DNA of 64,000 nt from Flavobacterium hungaricum (lineage in GTDB: Bacteria; Bacteroidota; Bacteroidia; Flavobacteriales; Flavobacteriaceae): positions 248,001-312,000 of the forward strand of contig NZ_PRDM01000003.1 of the NCBI RefSeq assembly GCF_015182285.1, written 5' to 3'. Of the stretch, positions 47,998-56,115 are shown in pieces. The translations under genes and the position numbers were made by a program. A model generated the notes under the pieces. That model did not search any database, was not told the origin of the DNA, and saw only the letters and a program-made list of their open reading frames with translations. Position 1 is the stretch's first letter. Every line of letters begins with the position of its first letter.

Positions 47998-48663
47998 TTA
48001 ACCTTTTCTAAGGTTTTCAATAATTTCCAAAACATTTTTAGTTTCCCTTTCGATGGTGTCGTATTCTTCATATTCCATCACTTTTTTACTGATGAGTTTG
48101 CTTCCCATTCCAACTGCCGAAACACCAGCGTCAAACCAGCTTTGAATACTGGTTTTAGTAGTATCGACTCCGCCCGTTGGCATAAAAGTTAGATTCGGAA
48201 AAATATCTTTAATTCCACTCATAAAGTCGGGCCCTAAAATGTTGCCTGGAAAAAGCTTGATAAATTGTACTCCTGCATTTTCTGCCGCGATAATTTCGGT
48301 TGGCGTCATACAGCCGGGAGCATACAACACTTCTTTACTGATTAGAAAGGCAGCAACTTCTGGAACAAAACCGGGACTGATAAAAAAATCAGCTCCAATT
48401 TCATAGTAGCTTTCTGCTTGTTTTAGATTTTTAATAGTGCCGATACCCAAAAGTAAATCCGGCATTTCGGCATTTCGAACTGCAATCATTTTCTTGAAAT
48501 TCGAAAAAGCCTCAGGACCTCTACTGGTGTATTCGACCGCTTTAATTCCTGCTTTGTACAGCGTTCTTAAAACAGCGATGGTTTTATCTTCATCACTATT
48601 AAAGTAGAGCGGAAGAGTTCCTTGGCTGACAATCGTATCTATGGTATTTTGGATCGTACTCAT
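47998..48663 (-). CDS. eda: KDPG / 4-hydroxy-2-oxoglutarate aldolase
   Basis: 221 residues, typical Eda. Segments: GIKAVEYTSRGPEAFSNFKK, GIGTIKNLKQAESYYEIGAD, FFISPGFVPEV, and FIKLFPGNILGPDF, which holds the Schiff-base lysine, then LTFMPTGGVDTT. Splits 2-keto-3-deoxy-6-phosphogluconate into pyruvate and glyceraldehyde-3-phosphate. Follows the YhcH-like gene by 4 bases. Confidence 0.95.
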   Translation of the reverse strand: MSTIQNTIDTIVSQGTLPLYFNSDEDKTIAVLRTLYKAGIKAVEYTSRGPEAFSNFKKMIAVRNAEMPDLLLGIGTIKNLKQAESYYEIGADFFISPGFVPEVAAFLISKEVLYAPGCMTPTEIIAAENAGVQFIKLFPGNILGPDFMSGIKDIFPNLTFMPTGGVDTTKTSIQSWFDAGVSAVGMGSKLISKKVMEYEEYDTIERETKNVLEIIENLRKG

Positions 48664-48667
48664 GGTT

Positions 48668-49117
48668 TTATATTTTTACTTTAAAGACAATTTTTTTAAG
48701 CAGTCCTTCGCCGATCATGGCAGCGTGTACATCTTCTGGATATAAAATAGCGAATTGTTTTTCCTGTAATTCAAAAAACATATCGGGCGCATCATGAAAG
48801 AAACGAACATCACGTTCGTCACTATAATCACCATTTGGATGGACACATTTTTCTCTAGGTTTCCAGGCAAAAGTTTCAGGACCTTTGATCGAAATTTGAA
48901 TATCGATGTTTTTATCATGACATTCAAAACCTTTGATGCTTTCTTCTCTCGTACTTCCTCCGCCAATAATTACAATCATTTTTAAGCCTTCGGTAATTTC
49001 AAACGTTCCCGCTTCAAGAGAATTAATATCGTTTTGGTTGACGTAATCAAAAGCTTTTTGAAAATTAGGATGAAGACTGTAATACTTGGCCGCGTTTTGT
49101 AATGAATCTATTATCAT
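48668..49117 (-). CDS. YhcH/YjgK/YiaL family protein
   Basis: 149 residues of the DUF386 beta-barrel family (EbgC-like): LEAGTFEITEGLKMIV, GFECHDKNIDIQISIKGPET, FHDAPDMFFELQEKQFAILY, PEDVHAAMIGEG. Members are small metal-binding proteins in sugar-acid or sialic-acid operons, some proposed to be sugar anomerases or isomerases. First gene of the leftward uronate operon, directly after the LacI-controlled promoter. Confidence 0.9.
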   Translation of the reverse strand: MIIDSLQNAAKYYSLHPNFQKAFDYVNQNDINSLEAGTFEITEGLKMIVIIGGGSTREESIKGFECHDKNIDIQISIKGPETFAWKPREKCVHPNGDYSDERDVRFFHDAPDMFFELQEKQFAILYPEDVHAAMIGEGLLKKIVFKVKI

Positions 49118-49134
49118 TTTCTATCGTTATTATT

Positions 49135-49163
49135 TTGGTTTTTTAATGTAATGTGTATATTTG
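49135..49163 (+). promoter_or_regulatory. Promoter of the LacI-family gene
   Basis: TTG at 49135-49137, 18-base spacer, TATATTTG at 49156-49163. The expected transcript start lies inside the palindrome at 49164-49177. Confidence 0.65.
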
Positions 49164-49177
49164 CGTGTGCGTACACG
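49164..49177. promoter_or_regulatory. Probable LacI-family operator CGTGTGCGTACACG
   Basis: A 14-bp near-palindrome (12 of 14 positions symmetric) with a central CG, the form typical of LacI-family operators. It overlaps the start site of the lacI-type gene and sits just downstream of the uronate operon promoter, so one site could repress both. Confidence 0.65.
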
Positions 49178-49186
49178 GTAGTTTTA

Positions 49187-49216
49187 CAAATGTATGTAAA
49201 ATGAGATTTAAAACAA
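49187..49216 (-). promoter_or_regulatory. Promoter of the leftward uronate operon
   Basis: On the minus strand: TTG (49216-49214), 19-base spacer, TACATTTG (49194-49187). The start site would be about 65 bases before the YhcH-like gene, immediately before the operator. Confidence 0.65.
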
Positions 49217-49284
49217 GCTGTTTTTAATAAAATAAATTAAATTTACTGCATAGCCTTTATTTTTTTAACTTAAAAAGAATCAAT

Positions 49285-50310
49285 ATCATAACAATTAAAA
49301 AAATTGCCGAACTAGCCAATATTTCTCCTGGAACTGTTGACAGGATTATACACAACCGCGGACAAGCAGCACAGGAAACTGTGGATAAAGTCAATGCGAT
49401 AATTGAGCAGTTTGGTTATAAGCGAAATATTCTGGCGAGTAATCTGGCCTTAAACAAAAAGTTTCGTTTTGCAGTTTTCCTCCCAAAATCTGAAACGCTG
49501 GAATATTGGAAAAGCCAAGTTAGCGGTATTGAAAAAGCAGCTTTAGAGTTTAGTAAATTCGGAATTGCTTTGGAGTATTTTTTTTATGATTATACACTGA
49601 TTTCATTTAAAGAAACCGTTAAAAAAGTCATGCAGTTTGAGGGTGACGGTTTGCTTTTTGCACCCATTTTTTATGAAGATTCTGTTCAGTTTTTGAATGA
49701 ATACCAAAAGAAAAATATTCCGGTTGTGATGATCGATTCTAATATATCAGATAAAAATGAACACGCTTATGTGGGACAGGATGCTTTTCAGAGCGGTTAT
49801 CTGGCTGGGAGATTAATCAGTTTTGCTGTAAAAAACGAAAGACAGGTTTTGATTTTTAAAATCACGCGCGAAATCGAAAGTACTTCGGTTTACCTGCAGC
49901 GCATAGATGGTTTTTATTCTTATTTTAAAGACCATAATGAACTTACGAATTTTAAGTTCTCGGAAATTACAATTAAAGATTCGGGTATTGATAAACTGAA
50001 TCTCGAGATGTTTTCTGGAATTAACAGTGTTTTTGTACCCAATTCGAGAGCGTATATCGTCGCAAAATTTTTGGATGAAAATAATATCAAAGGTGTTCGA
50101 ATTATCGGCTATGATTTATTAAACGAAAATATCGAATATTTAAATAAAGGCGTTATCGATTTCTTGATCAACCAAAGACCCGAACAGCAAGGTTATTTAG
50201 GGATTAATTATCTCTACAAAAAATTGGTTTTACAGGAAGCAGTGGAGCAGACGAATTATATTCCGCTGGAAATTATTTTAAAAGAGAATTATTTTCCAGC
50301 TAAGAAATAA
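49285..50310 (+). CDS. LacI-family transcriptional regulator (start codon uncertain)
   Basis: About 341 residues. The helix-turn-helix TIKKIAELANISPGTVDRII, followed by HNRGQAAQETVDKVNAI, is complete and in frame, so the GTG at 49381 cannot be the start since it would cut off the HTH. Upstream in this frame there is no ATG, GTG or TTG before the stop at 49228; the codons at 49285 and 49288 are ATC and ATA, exactly where homologues begin (M-I-T-I-K-K). The remainder is a sugar-binding domain (AVFLPKSETLEYWKSQVSGI, RIIGYDLLNENIEYLNKGVI, NQRPEQQGYLGI). Probably represses the uxuA/eda operon and itself. Confidence 0.82.
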   Translation: MITIKKIAELANISPGTVDRIIHNRGQAAQETVDKVNAIIEQFGYKRNILASNLALNKKFRFAVFLPKSETLEYWKSQVSGIEKAALEFSKFGIALEYFFYDYTLISFKETVKKVMQFEGDGLLFAPIFYEDSVQFLNEYQKKNIPVVMIDSNISDKNEHAYVGQDAFQSGYLAGRLISFAVKNERQVLIFKITREIESTSVYLQRIDGFYSYFKDHNELTNFKFSEITIKDSGIDKLNLEMFSGINSVFVPNSRAYIVAKFLDENNIKGVRIIGYDLLNENIEYLNKGVIDFLINQRPEQQGYLGINYLYKKLVLQEAVEQTNYIPLEIILKENYFPAKK

Positions 50311-50320
50311 AAAAATTGGC

Positions 50321-50410
50321 CACTGGTTTTACGGATTGTACTGATTGTACTGATTGATACTGATAATTTAAAATAAACCAGTGTAAACCCGTTTTATCCG
50401 TAAAACCCGT
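50321..50410. repeat. Inverted repeat between convergent genes
   Basis: GGTTTTACGGAT at 50325-50336 pairs perfectly with ATCCGTAAAACC at 50396-50407. CACTGGTTT (50321) also pairs with AAACCAGTG (50375). May end both the LacI and DUF4861 transcripts. Confidence 0.8.
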
Positions 50411-50426
50411 GGGCGCCATGTCCCAA

Positions 50427-51590
50427 CTATTTCTTAACCTTTACAATCAAAGGGTTATTTACTTTTTCAGCAAAAGAACTTAAATAGGCTTCCCATTCTT
50501 GTTTAGTTTGAAACGGGCTTCCTTTTTTCCATCCAAAACCAACGTAATAAATGGCTTTTCCGTTTTTCACTGCGATATTTCCGTAAAGATTACTAAGGTC
50601 TTTTTCTTCTGTAACGTGATTGTCAAAACTTAGTAAAGTGTTTTTTGGAGCAACCAGACCCGTTCCAATTTCAGAATCGTCTATAGGTTCCCAATAACTT
50701 AACCAGCCTTCTTTTAAATTGGTTCCCGTTGTTCCTTTTTTCTCGTGAAGAGTCAAACCTGCAGCGATTGTTTTTGTACCTGTAATGTTGATTTCAAATC
50801 GGGAAAGCTGGCTCCCGTAATCTAAGCTGATTATTTTTGATTCGGTTATTTTATTGCCGTTGGCATCCCAGTCGGCATAAGTTAAAATAAAACTCGTTCT
50901 GATCGGACCGTTCGTAATGGTTTTCCAGTTGATAAAATTTTTCGAGAAATAGTATTTACCCTCTACATTTACAGCAATACCGCCCACACCGCGACTGTCG
51001 CCTACGTGAAAATTATCCAAACCTTCGCCGGTATCTTTATGATAAGTTCCCGTTCCGTTTGTGGCTTTTTCATACCATTTGTTAATGATCGGATAATCGA
51101 CTCTTTTTAGCCAGGCATCGATACCGCTGGTTAAAGTACCGCCCGGAATTTTGTCTTCAACCATTTTTTGCGCTACAGGGCCGTACGTTCTAAAAGCAAC
51201 TTTATTATTTTCCCATGCATAATCGTCGGTTCGTTCGGGAACAAAACGAGAATAACAATTTAAAACTTTAGATGTCGATGGATTGGTTCCAACAAAAACT
51301 TCAAAATCCTGTTTAGATGAAGCTTTTATTTTTGGCTGAAACAAAAGTAAATCTGCAATTCCGTCGCCGTCATTATCTACGGTTTGTGTTTCAAGAAAAG
51401 TGTTGTTTGCTTTAATAACATAGTTTTCAAGTTTTGCAGTAACAGGTAAACCCAAAGATTTTTTAGTTAGCTCTACCGTTTCAAATTCCCGGTCAACTTT
51501 TAAATTATTACTGATTGTGATGATTTTATTTTGAGACTGAACTGTAAAACTGACCGCCAGAATTACGCTGAATAAAAGTTGTTTTTTCAA
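50427..51590 (-). CDS. DUF4861 family secreted protein
   Basis: 387 residues, signal peptide MKKQLLFSVILAVSFTVQSQ. A full-length family member: N-terminal half with a DGDGIADLLLFQPKIKA segment, then YAWENNKVAFRTYGPVAQKM, GEGLDNFHVGDSRGVGGIAV and the C-terminal KNGKAIYYVGFGWKKGSPF. DUF4861 proteins occur in PULs for uronate-containing glycans. The enzymatic role is not known to me; a carbohydrate-modifying or lyase function is a guess. Compare the truncated copy at 2-1504. Confidence 0.88.
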   Translation of the reverse strand: MKKQLLFSVILAVSFTVQSQNKIITISNNLKVDREFETVELTKKSLGLPVTAKLENYVIKANNTFLETQTVDNDGDGIADLLLFQPKIKASSKQDFEVFVGTNPSTSKVLNCYSRFVPERTDDYAWENNKVAFRTYGPVAQKMVEDKIPGGTLTSGIDAWLKRVDYPIINKWYEKATNGTGTYHKDTGEGLDNFHVGDSRGVGGIAVNVEGKYYFSKNFINWKTITNGPIRTSFILTYADWDANGNKITESKIISLDYGSQLSRFEINITGTKTIAAGLTLHEKKGTTGTNLKEGWLSYWEPIDDSEIGTGLVAPKNTLLSFDNHVTEEKDLSNLYGNIAVKNGKAIYYVGFGWKKGSPFQTKQEWEAYLSSFAEKVNNPLIVKVKK

Positions 51591-51634
51591 AATAACTATT
51601 TTTTAATTGTTGCTTTTTTATTTCCATAAAAATA

Positions 51635-51663
51635 CAAATCTAAAAGCAGGTATAAATACACAA
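51635..51663 (-). promoter_or_regulatory. Promoter of the DUF4861 gene
   Basis: TTG (51663-51661), 18-base spacer and TAGATTTG (51642-51635) on the minus strand, giving a leader of about 40 bases. Confidence 0.55.
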
Positions 51664-51819
51664 AAGGGGTAATTATGTACAAAAGTTTGAAATTAGCTAT
51701 CTGACATGTAATTGTAGTTTTTTATTTGTTAATTTAAAAAAAGGCAGTATGTTTACGGAAAACAGTAAAATCAGGTTTAACACATTTAATATGTTTGAAT
51801 AATAAAAAAGAATATAAAA

Positions 51820-52755
51820 ATGAAGTATGTCTCAAATCTAATTCCAGAAAAATCGCGGGTATTAGAATATTATTTTAAAGGAAATATTTACGAAACAAAA
51901 AAAATTAAAGTTTTTCAGAAATTTTTAAGATGGCTTTTGGCGTCGTTTTTTATACTTTTTGCCTTACTGTCTTTGAAACATCCATTAATAACTTTGTTGT
52001 TCGGCTTTATAGGATTTATGATTTCGCCTTTTGGACATGTTTGGCTCGAAAAAAAGTTTAAATTTCGTTTAACTAAAAAAATAAAGTCTTTTAGTGCGAT
52101 TATAATTTTACTTTTCTCTTTTCCTCTTCTAGTCCACTATAACACAATAGATAATAAAAAAGCTGAGATGTTAAGTTTAAAGTTTGAAAAAGAAAAAAGG
52201 GAAAGGATAGAATTAGAACGAAAAGAAAAGATTAGAAATGATAGTTTAACATATTATTTAAATATAAGTTCTCAATTTGCACTAAAACATAAAACAGATG
52301 ATGCATTCAAACAATTAAAAGCGGCATCATTGTTTTCAAAATTGCCTGAAGATATAGAGAGAATTTCAATTGAGAAAAGGAAAATATCAACAATTAGAGC
52401 CTATGATCTTGTTAAAGCTGAGAAATACAAATTAGCTTTATCAGATTTAAATACATTAATTTCTGAAACAGATAATAATTCCAATCTATATTATAATAGA
52501 GCTCTTTGTTTTAGCAAAACAGGGAAAATTGGAGAAGCAGTTAGTGATTGCCTAAAAGCAATGAAACTTGGAGATATAAGAGCAGATAAATTATACAATA
52601 AAATTAATCCTGTAAAGAGACGAATTGCATATTACGTTACCCGATGTTGTGATGGAACAACTTCAAGTTCAAGCGGTCGTGGAACTTGCTCACATCACGG
52701 GGGAGTTTGTAATTGGAGCGAACCAGTATATGAAGAATACAGAAAATACGAATAA
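51820..52755 (+). CDS. Membrane protein with TPR region and DUF3761-like cysteine/histidine tail
   Basis: 311 residues. Two or three membrane helices (about 38-75 and 87-105), a charged coiled-coil stretch (about 115-140; EKEKRERIELERKEKIRNDS), a TPR-like region (about 145-260; NLYYNRALCFSKTGKIGEAV) and a tail CCDGTTSSSSGRGTCSHHGG followed by VCNW that closely resembles the DUF3761 signature. Function unknown. It is 2 bases from the next gene, so they form a pair, both clearly more AT-rich than their neighbours. A TATGTTTG box at 51790-51797 lacks a partner TTG. Confidence 0.75.
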   Translation: MKYVSNLIPEKSRVLEYYFKGNIYETKKIKVFQKFLRWLLASFFILFALLSLKHPLITLLFGFIGFMISPFGHVWLEKKFKFRLTKKIKSFSAIIILLFSFPLLVHYNTIDNKKAEMLSLKFEKEKRERIELERKEKIRNDSLTYYLNISSQFALKHKTDDAFKQLKAASLFSKLPEDIERISIEKRKISTIRAYDLVKAEKYKLALSDLNTLISETDNNSNLYYNRALCFSKTGKIGEAVSDCLKAMKLGDIRADKLYNKINPVKRRIAYYVTRCCDGTTSSSSGRGTCSHHGGVCNWSEPVYEEYRKYE

Positions 52756-52757
52756 TT

Positions 52758-53837
52758 ATGAGAGAAAATATTTTCCAAATTGTACCATTGGTACGTCCAA
52801 GTTTTTTTCAAAAAATATTTAAGCAATTACCTATAGAGAATAGTGTGATTGAGGTAAATAATTTATTAGCATCATATTCAATAAAGGATATTCCTAAAGA
52901 ACATATTAACGAGATAGAAGAGAAGTATCAAATTAATCTTGAAAAAGAGTTCAAACTTAATCTTGAAGAATTTTATGCGGTATATTTAAATCATTATTTA
53001 AAAGATGGAATTTTAAAGGACTCAGATTTTGAAAATTTAAATCATTTAAGTTATATTTTATCACTTAAGAAGGATTCTGTAGAAATGCTGGTTTTAAAAA
53101 TTGGAGAAATAGTTTACAGAAAATTTTTTACAAAAGCAATTTCTAACGGAAGATTAATAAGGAGAGAAGAAGAATTTTTAGAGAAAATTGAAAATGAAAT
53201 GAATCTTCCTAAAACATTAGTAAATAAGATTTCTTATGAAATGAAGAATAATTTTCTTCAAGATTATGTAAGAAATGTTATTAATAACAAAGAACTTTCA
53301 CCTGATATTGAAAAAGAAATAAATAATATCAGTGAAAGTTTAAGAATCGATTTAGTTTTTACAAAGGACATAACAAAACAAATCGAAAATCTTAAATTAT
53401 ATTGGAAAATTGAAAACCTAGATTTACAAACTATTGAAGCTGATATTTTGATTCAAAAGTCTGAGACATGTTATTTCAGGGCAAATTCAGTAAAATGGTA
53501 CGAATTTAAAAGTTTAAGACAAAAACCAACCAATTATATCTCTAATTTTAAAGTTTTAAAAGAGTTTTATTTGAATTTAAACTCCCAGGGAGCAAATAAT
53601 AATAACCCTTACATTAAATATGTTGATTCTGGTAGTTTATATTTAACGAATAAAAGAATTATTTTTATTGGAAGAAATAAAAATATAAATATCAGATTTG
53701 AAAAAATTTTAAGATTAACTCCGCAATTAGACGGAATTGAAGTTGAGAAGGATACAATTAAATCAGCCTTCATTCAGCTTACAAATAAAGCAGATGAATT
53801 TTCTTTAATTTTAAACAAGTTAATAATTATTAAATAA
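52758..53837 (+). CDS. Hypothetical protein with C-terminal GRAM/PH-like region
   Basis: 359 residues, no signal peptide. The central part (about 75-200) is helical and recalls a TerB-like fold (SNGRLIRREEEFLEKIENEM). The C-terminal ~60 residues (GSLYLTNKRIIFIGRNKNIN, then IRFEKILRLTPQLDGIEVEK) have the beta-strand pattern of bacterial GRAM/PH-like domains, which bind membranes or proteins. Very AT-rich and asparagine/lysine/isoleucine-rich. Tightly coupled to the membrane protein upstream. I do not know the family. Confidence 0.7.
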   Translation: MRENIFQIVPLVRPSFFQKIFKQLPIENSVIEVNNLLASYSIKDIPKEHINEIEEKYQINLEKEFKLNLEEFYAVYLNHYLKDGILKDSDFENLNHLSYILSLKKDSVEMLVLKIGEIVYRKFFTKAISNGRLIRREEEFLEKIENEMNLPKTLVNKISYEMKNNFLQDYVRNVINNKELSPDIEKEINNISESLRIDLVFTKDITKQIENLKLYWKIENLDLQTIEADILIQKSETCYFRANSVKWYEFKSLRQKPTNYISNFKVLKEFYLNLNSQGANNNNPYIKYVDSGSLYLTNKRIIFIGRNKNINIRFEKILRLTPQLDGIEVEKDTIKSAFIQLTNKADEFSLILNKLIIIK

Positions 53838-53867
53838 ATCTATTGTAAAAAATATAATTTGTTTATA

Positions 53868-53896
53868 TATAAAAGTTATAAACTTTTATAATCTTT
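53868..53896 (+). terminator. Terminator after the AT-rich gene pair
   Basis: TATAAAAGTT / AACTTTTATA arms with a 3-base loop, followed by ATCTTTTT. Confidence 0.6.
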
Positions 53897-53933
53897 TTCT
53901 ACTTTTATTTCATCAATTTAATATTGTAACAAT

Positions 53934-54857
53934 ATGAAAAAGAGCTATTTATTGATTATGATTGGCTTTTTGGCCTTTAGCATTACAAATGGGCAGACAA
54001 TTAAAAATGCAGCGCAGTTAAAAGAAAAACTAAAAGCTGTAAACAGTCAAATTGAAGCTTCTTTTCTGCGTAATGACAGTAGTGTTATTCTGAAATATTA
54101 TGACGATAAAGAACCGGTCTGTATGCCCGAATATCATAAAGCATTATATACCAAAGAAGATATAAAATCCTATTATCAGCAATGGCTTTCGGGTTTTAAA
54201 ATAAGCGCCTATAAACGGGATATTTACGAAGTTCAGTTAATTGAAAACTATGCTGTTGAAATAGGCACTTTTAGTATTAATTCGATTAATCATAAAGGTG
54301 CATCACTGGTTTACGACGGAAAATATTTGAATGTCTGGAGAATTGAAAAAGCAGGCAGACTCACTTTAGTATCTGAAATCTGGGGCGCGAATAAAGCGAT
54401 AGAGGGTTCTAATTTTTCATTTATAAAAACAAAACGACGAGAAACTCCAAAGCCAAAAATAAACAAAGCTTTAGAAAATGAAGTAAGTAAACGTAACGAT
54501 CGCATTGCAGAGCTCGTAAGAAATAGAGAAGGAGAGAAACACGCCCTGGAGCTCTTTACCAAAGATGCCATATACCTAACTTATGATACGTCTATGCTGG
54601 TTGGAATGGAAAATATCAAGCCGTATTTTACAGAGCATGAAAAGCCAAACGGAGTATCGATTGATTCTATATCTATTAAAGCCAGCATGATGATTCCGCT
54701 CAATAATTTTGTTGTTGAGTACGGTTATTATTATGTAGATGTTTCGTGGGATAATAAAAAAGGAAGGGCGATTGTTACCGGAAAAAGCACCAATCTCTGG
54801 AAAAGGGATGAAAACGGAATTCTGATGTTGTATCGTCAAATGGTTAATCATAATTAA
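53934..54857 (+). CDS. Secreted protein with two NTF2/SnoaL-like domains
   Basis: 307 residues, signal peptide to about residue 20 (ITNGQ). Two NTF2-like domains: first about 27-155 (IEASFLRNDSSVILKYYDDK, YLNVWRIEKAGRLTLVSEIW), second about 185-305 (HALELFTKDAIYLTYDTSML, STNLWKRDENGILMLYRQMV). Such DUF4440/SnoaL folds are small cavities that can be enzymes or ligand binders; nothing shows which. Predicted periplasmic. Confidence 0.8.
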   Translation: MKKSYLLIMIGFLAFSITNGQTIKNAAQLKEKLKAVNSQIEASFLRNDSSVILKYYDDKEPVCMPEYHKALYTKEDIKSYYQQWLSGFKISAYKRDIYEVQLIENYAVEIGTFSINSINHKGASLVYDGKYLNVWRIEKAGRLTLVSEIWGANKAIEGSNFSFIKTKRRETPKPKINKALENEVSKRNDRIAELVRNREGEKHALELFTKDAIYLTYDTSMLVGMENIKPYFTEHEKPNGVSIDSISIKASMMIPLNNFVVEYGYYYVDVSWDNKKGRAIVTGKSTNLWKRDENGILMLYRQMVNHN

Positions 54858-54920
54858 TGGCGGATATTCCAAAAAGTATAACGACATTTATATTGAGTTA
54901 AAAAAAAACAACAACACCTC

Positions 54921-55385
54921 ATGAAACAAAGCGCCGGCATATTACTGTATAAGTTTGTAGACAAAACGGTTTTTTTCTTTTTGGTTCATCCAGGCGGACC
55001 ATTTTGGAAGAACAAAGATTTAGAAAGCTGGTCGATTCCAAAAGGAGAATTTACAGACGACGAGGAGCCGCTTGATGCTGCGATCCGTGAATTTAAGGAA
55101 GAAACCGGTTTTGAGGTCGATGGTGATTTTATCAAACTCGAACATGTCAAGCTTAAATCAGGTAAAATTGTTCATGCCTGGGCGGTTGATTTTGATTTGG
55201 ATGAAGCCTTACTAAAAAGCAATAATTTTGAAATGGAATGGCCTCCGAAATCAGGAAAATTAGAAAGTTTCCCCGAAGTTGACAAAGGAGAATGGTTTCA
55301 AACAGACGATGCTTTAAAGAAAATAAACCCTGCACAGGCCGATTTTATTATTCAAATGGTTTCTAAAATTTCGGCTTCCCTTTAA
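54921..55385 (+). CDS. Nudix hydrolase
   Basis: 154 residues with a complete Nudix box from Gly in GEFTDDEEPLDAAIREFKEE to TGFE (pattern G-x5-E-x7-RE-x2-EE-x-G). It begins SAGILLYKFVDKTVFFFLVH, as in NTP pyrophosphohydrolases such as MutT/diadenosine-polyphosphate hydrolases. Substrate not predictable. Cytoplasmic. Confidence 0.92.
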   Translation: MKQSAGILLYKFVDKTVFFFLVHPGGPFWKNKDLESWSIPKGEFTDDEEPLDAAIREFKEETGFEVDGDFIKLEHVKLKSGKIVHAWAVDFDLDEALLKSNNFEMEWPPKSGKLESFPEVDKGEWFQTDDALKKINPAQADFIIQMVSKISASL

Positions 55386-55476
55386 AACGATGACCTCTTT
55401 ATGAGATAATTTTTGTAATTTACATTCTTGTCATCTGATTCAGTTTATCAGATTAATTAAAATGTAAATAAAGATT

Positions 55477-56115
55477 ATGGAAGTGAAATGTATTATTTTC
55501 GACTGCGATGGAGTTTTAGTAGATACGGAAAAAATAGGTAACGGAATATTACTTGAAATGGCATCGAAGTACGGATTTAAAATGGAAATTGAAGATGCCT
55601 ACCGCGATTTTAACGGCCGTAAGTTAAAAGAGTGTTTTCATCATATCGAAGAAGCAATTCAGGCAAAACTGCCGGAATCTTTTGAAGCCGAATACCGTGA
55701 AAAAAGTTTCGAAGCTTTTAAGACACAGGTAAAACCAATGGAAGGTGTAGTCTCATTTATAGAGAACCTGAAAATTCCGTATTGCGTAGCATCAAGCGGA
55801 CCGGTTGAGAAGATCAGATTAAATCTGGAAGTGGCAGGTTTATTGGATAAATTCGAAAATAAAATCTTTAGTTCGTATCAAATCAACAGCTGGAAACCAG
55901 ATCCGGGAATATTTTTATATGCTGCAAATGAAATGGGCTTTGAAGTAAATGAATGTATTGTTGTGGAAGACAGCAAAGCAGGCGTAAAAGCTGGAATTCA
56001 AGGCGGATTTAGAGTATTTGGTCTTGCCAACGGTTATAATAATCCAGATTTAGAGGAAGAAGGCGCAATGCTGTTTTATACTTATGAGGAGTTGAGCGGG
56101 ATACTGGGAGTTTGA
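55477..56115 (+). CDS. HAD-superfamily sugar-phosphatase / beta-phosphoglucomutase-like protein
   Basis: 212 residues. HAD motif I FDCDGVLVDTE, motif II in VASSGPVEK, motif III Lys in SWKPDPGIF and motif IV VVEDSKAGVKAG. The DxDGVLVDTE form with a helical cap (about 18-85) is that of the YqaB/YniC/PgmB group: small phosphatases or mutases for sugar phosphates. No partner gene indicates which. Confidence 0.9.
   Translation: MEVKCIIFDCDGVLVDTEKIGNGILLEMASKYGFKMEIEDAYRDFNGRKLKECFHHIEEAIQAKLPESFEAEYREKSFEAFKTQVKPMEGVVSFIENLKIPYCVASSGPVEKIRLNLEVAGLLDKFENKIFSSYQINSWKPDPGIFLYAANEMGFEVNECIVVEDSKAGVKAGIQGGFRVFGLANGYNNPDLEEEGAMLFYTYEELSGILGV

Noticed and set aside
47934..48071. 46-residue N-terminal extension of the SDR gene
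   Set aside because: Lysine- and asparagine-rich, overlaps eda and precedes the normal SDR start LKGKIALITGG.
49381..49383. GTG start of the LacI-family gene
   Set aside because: It would delete the complete helix-turn-helix that is encoded in frame just upstream.
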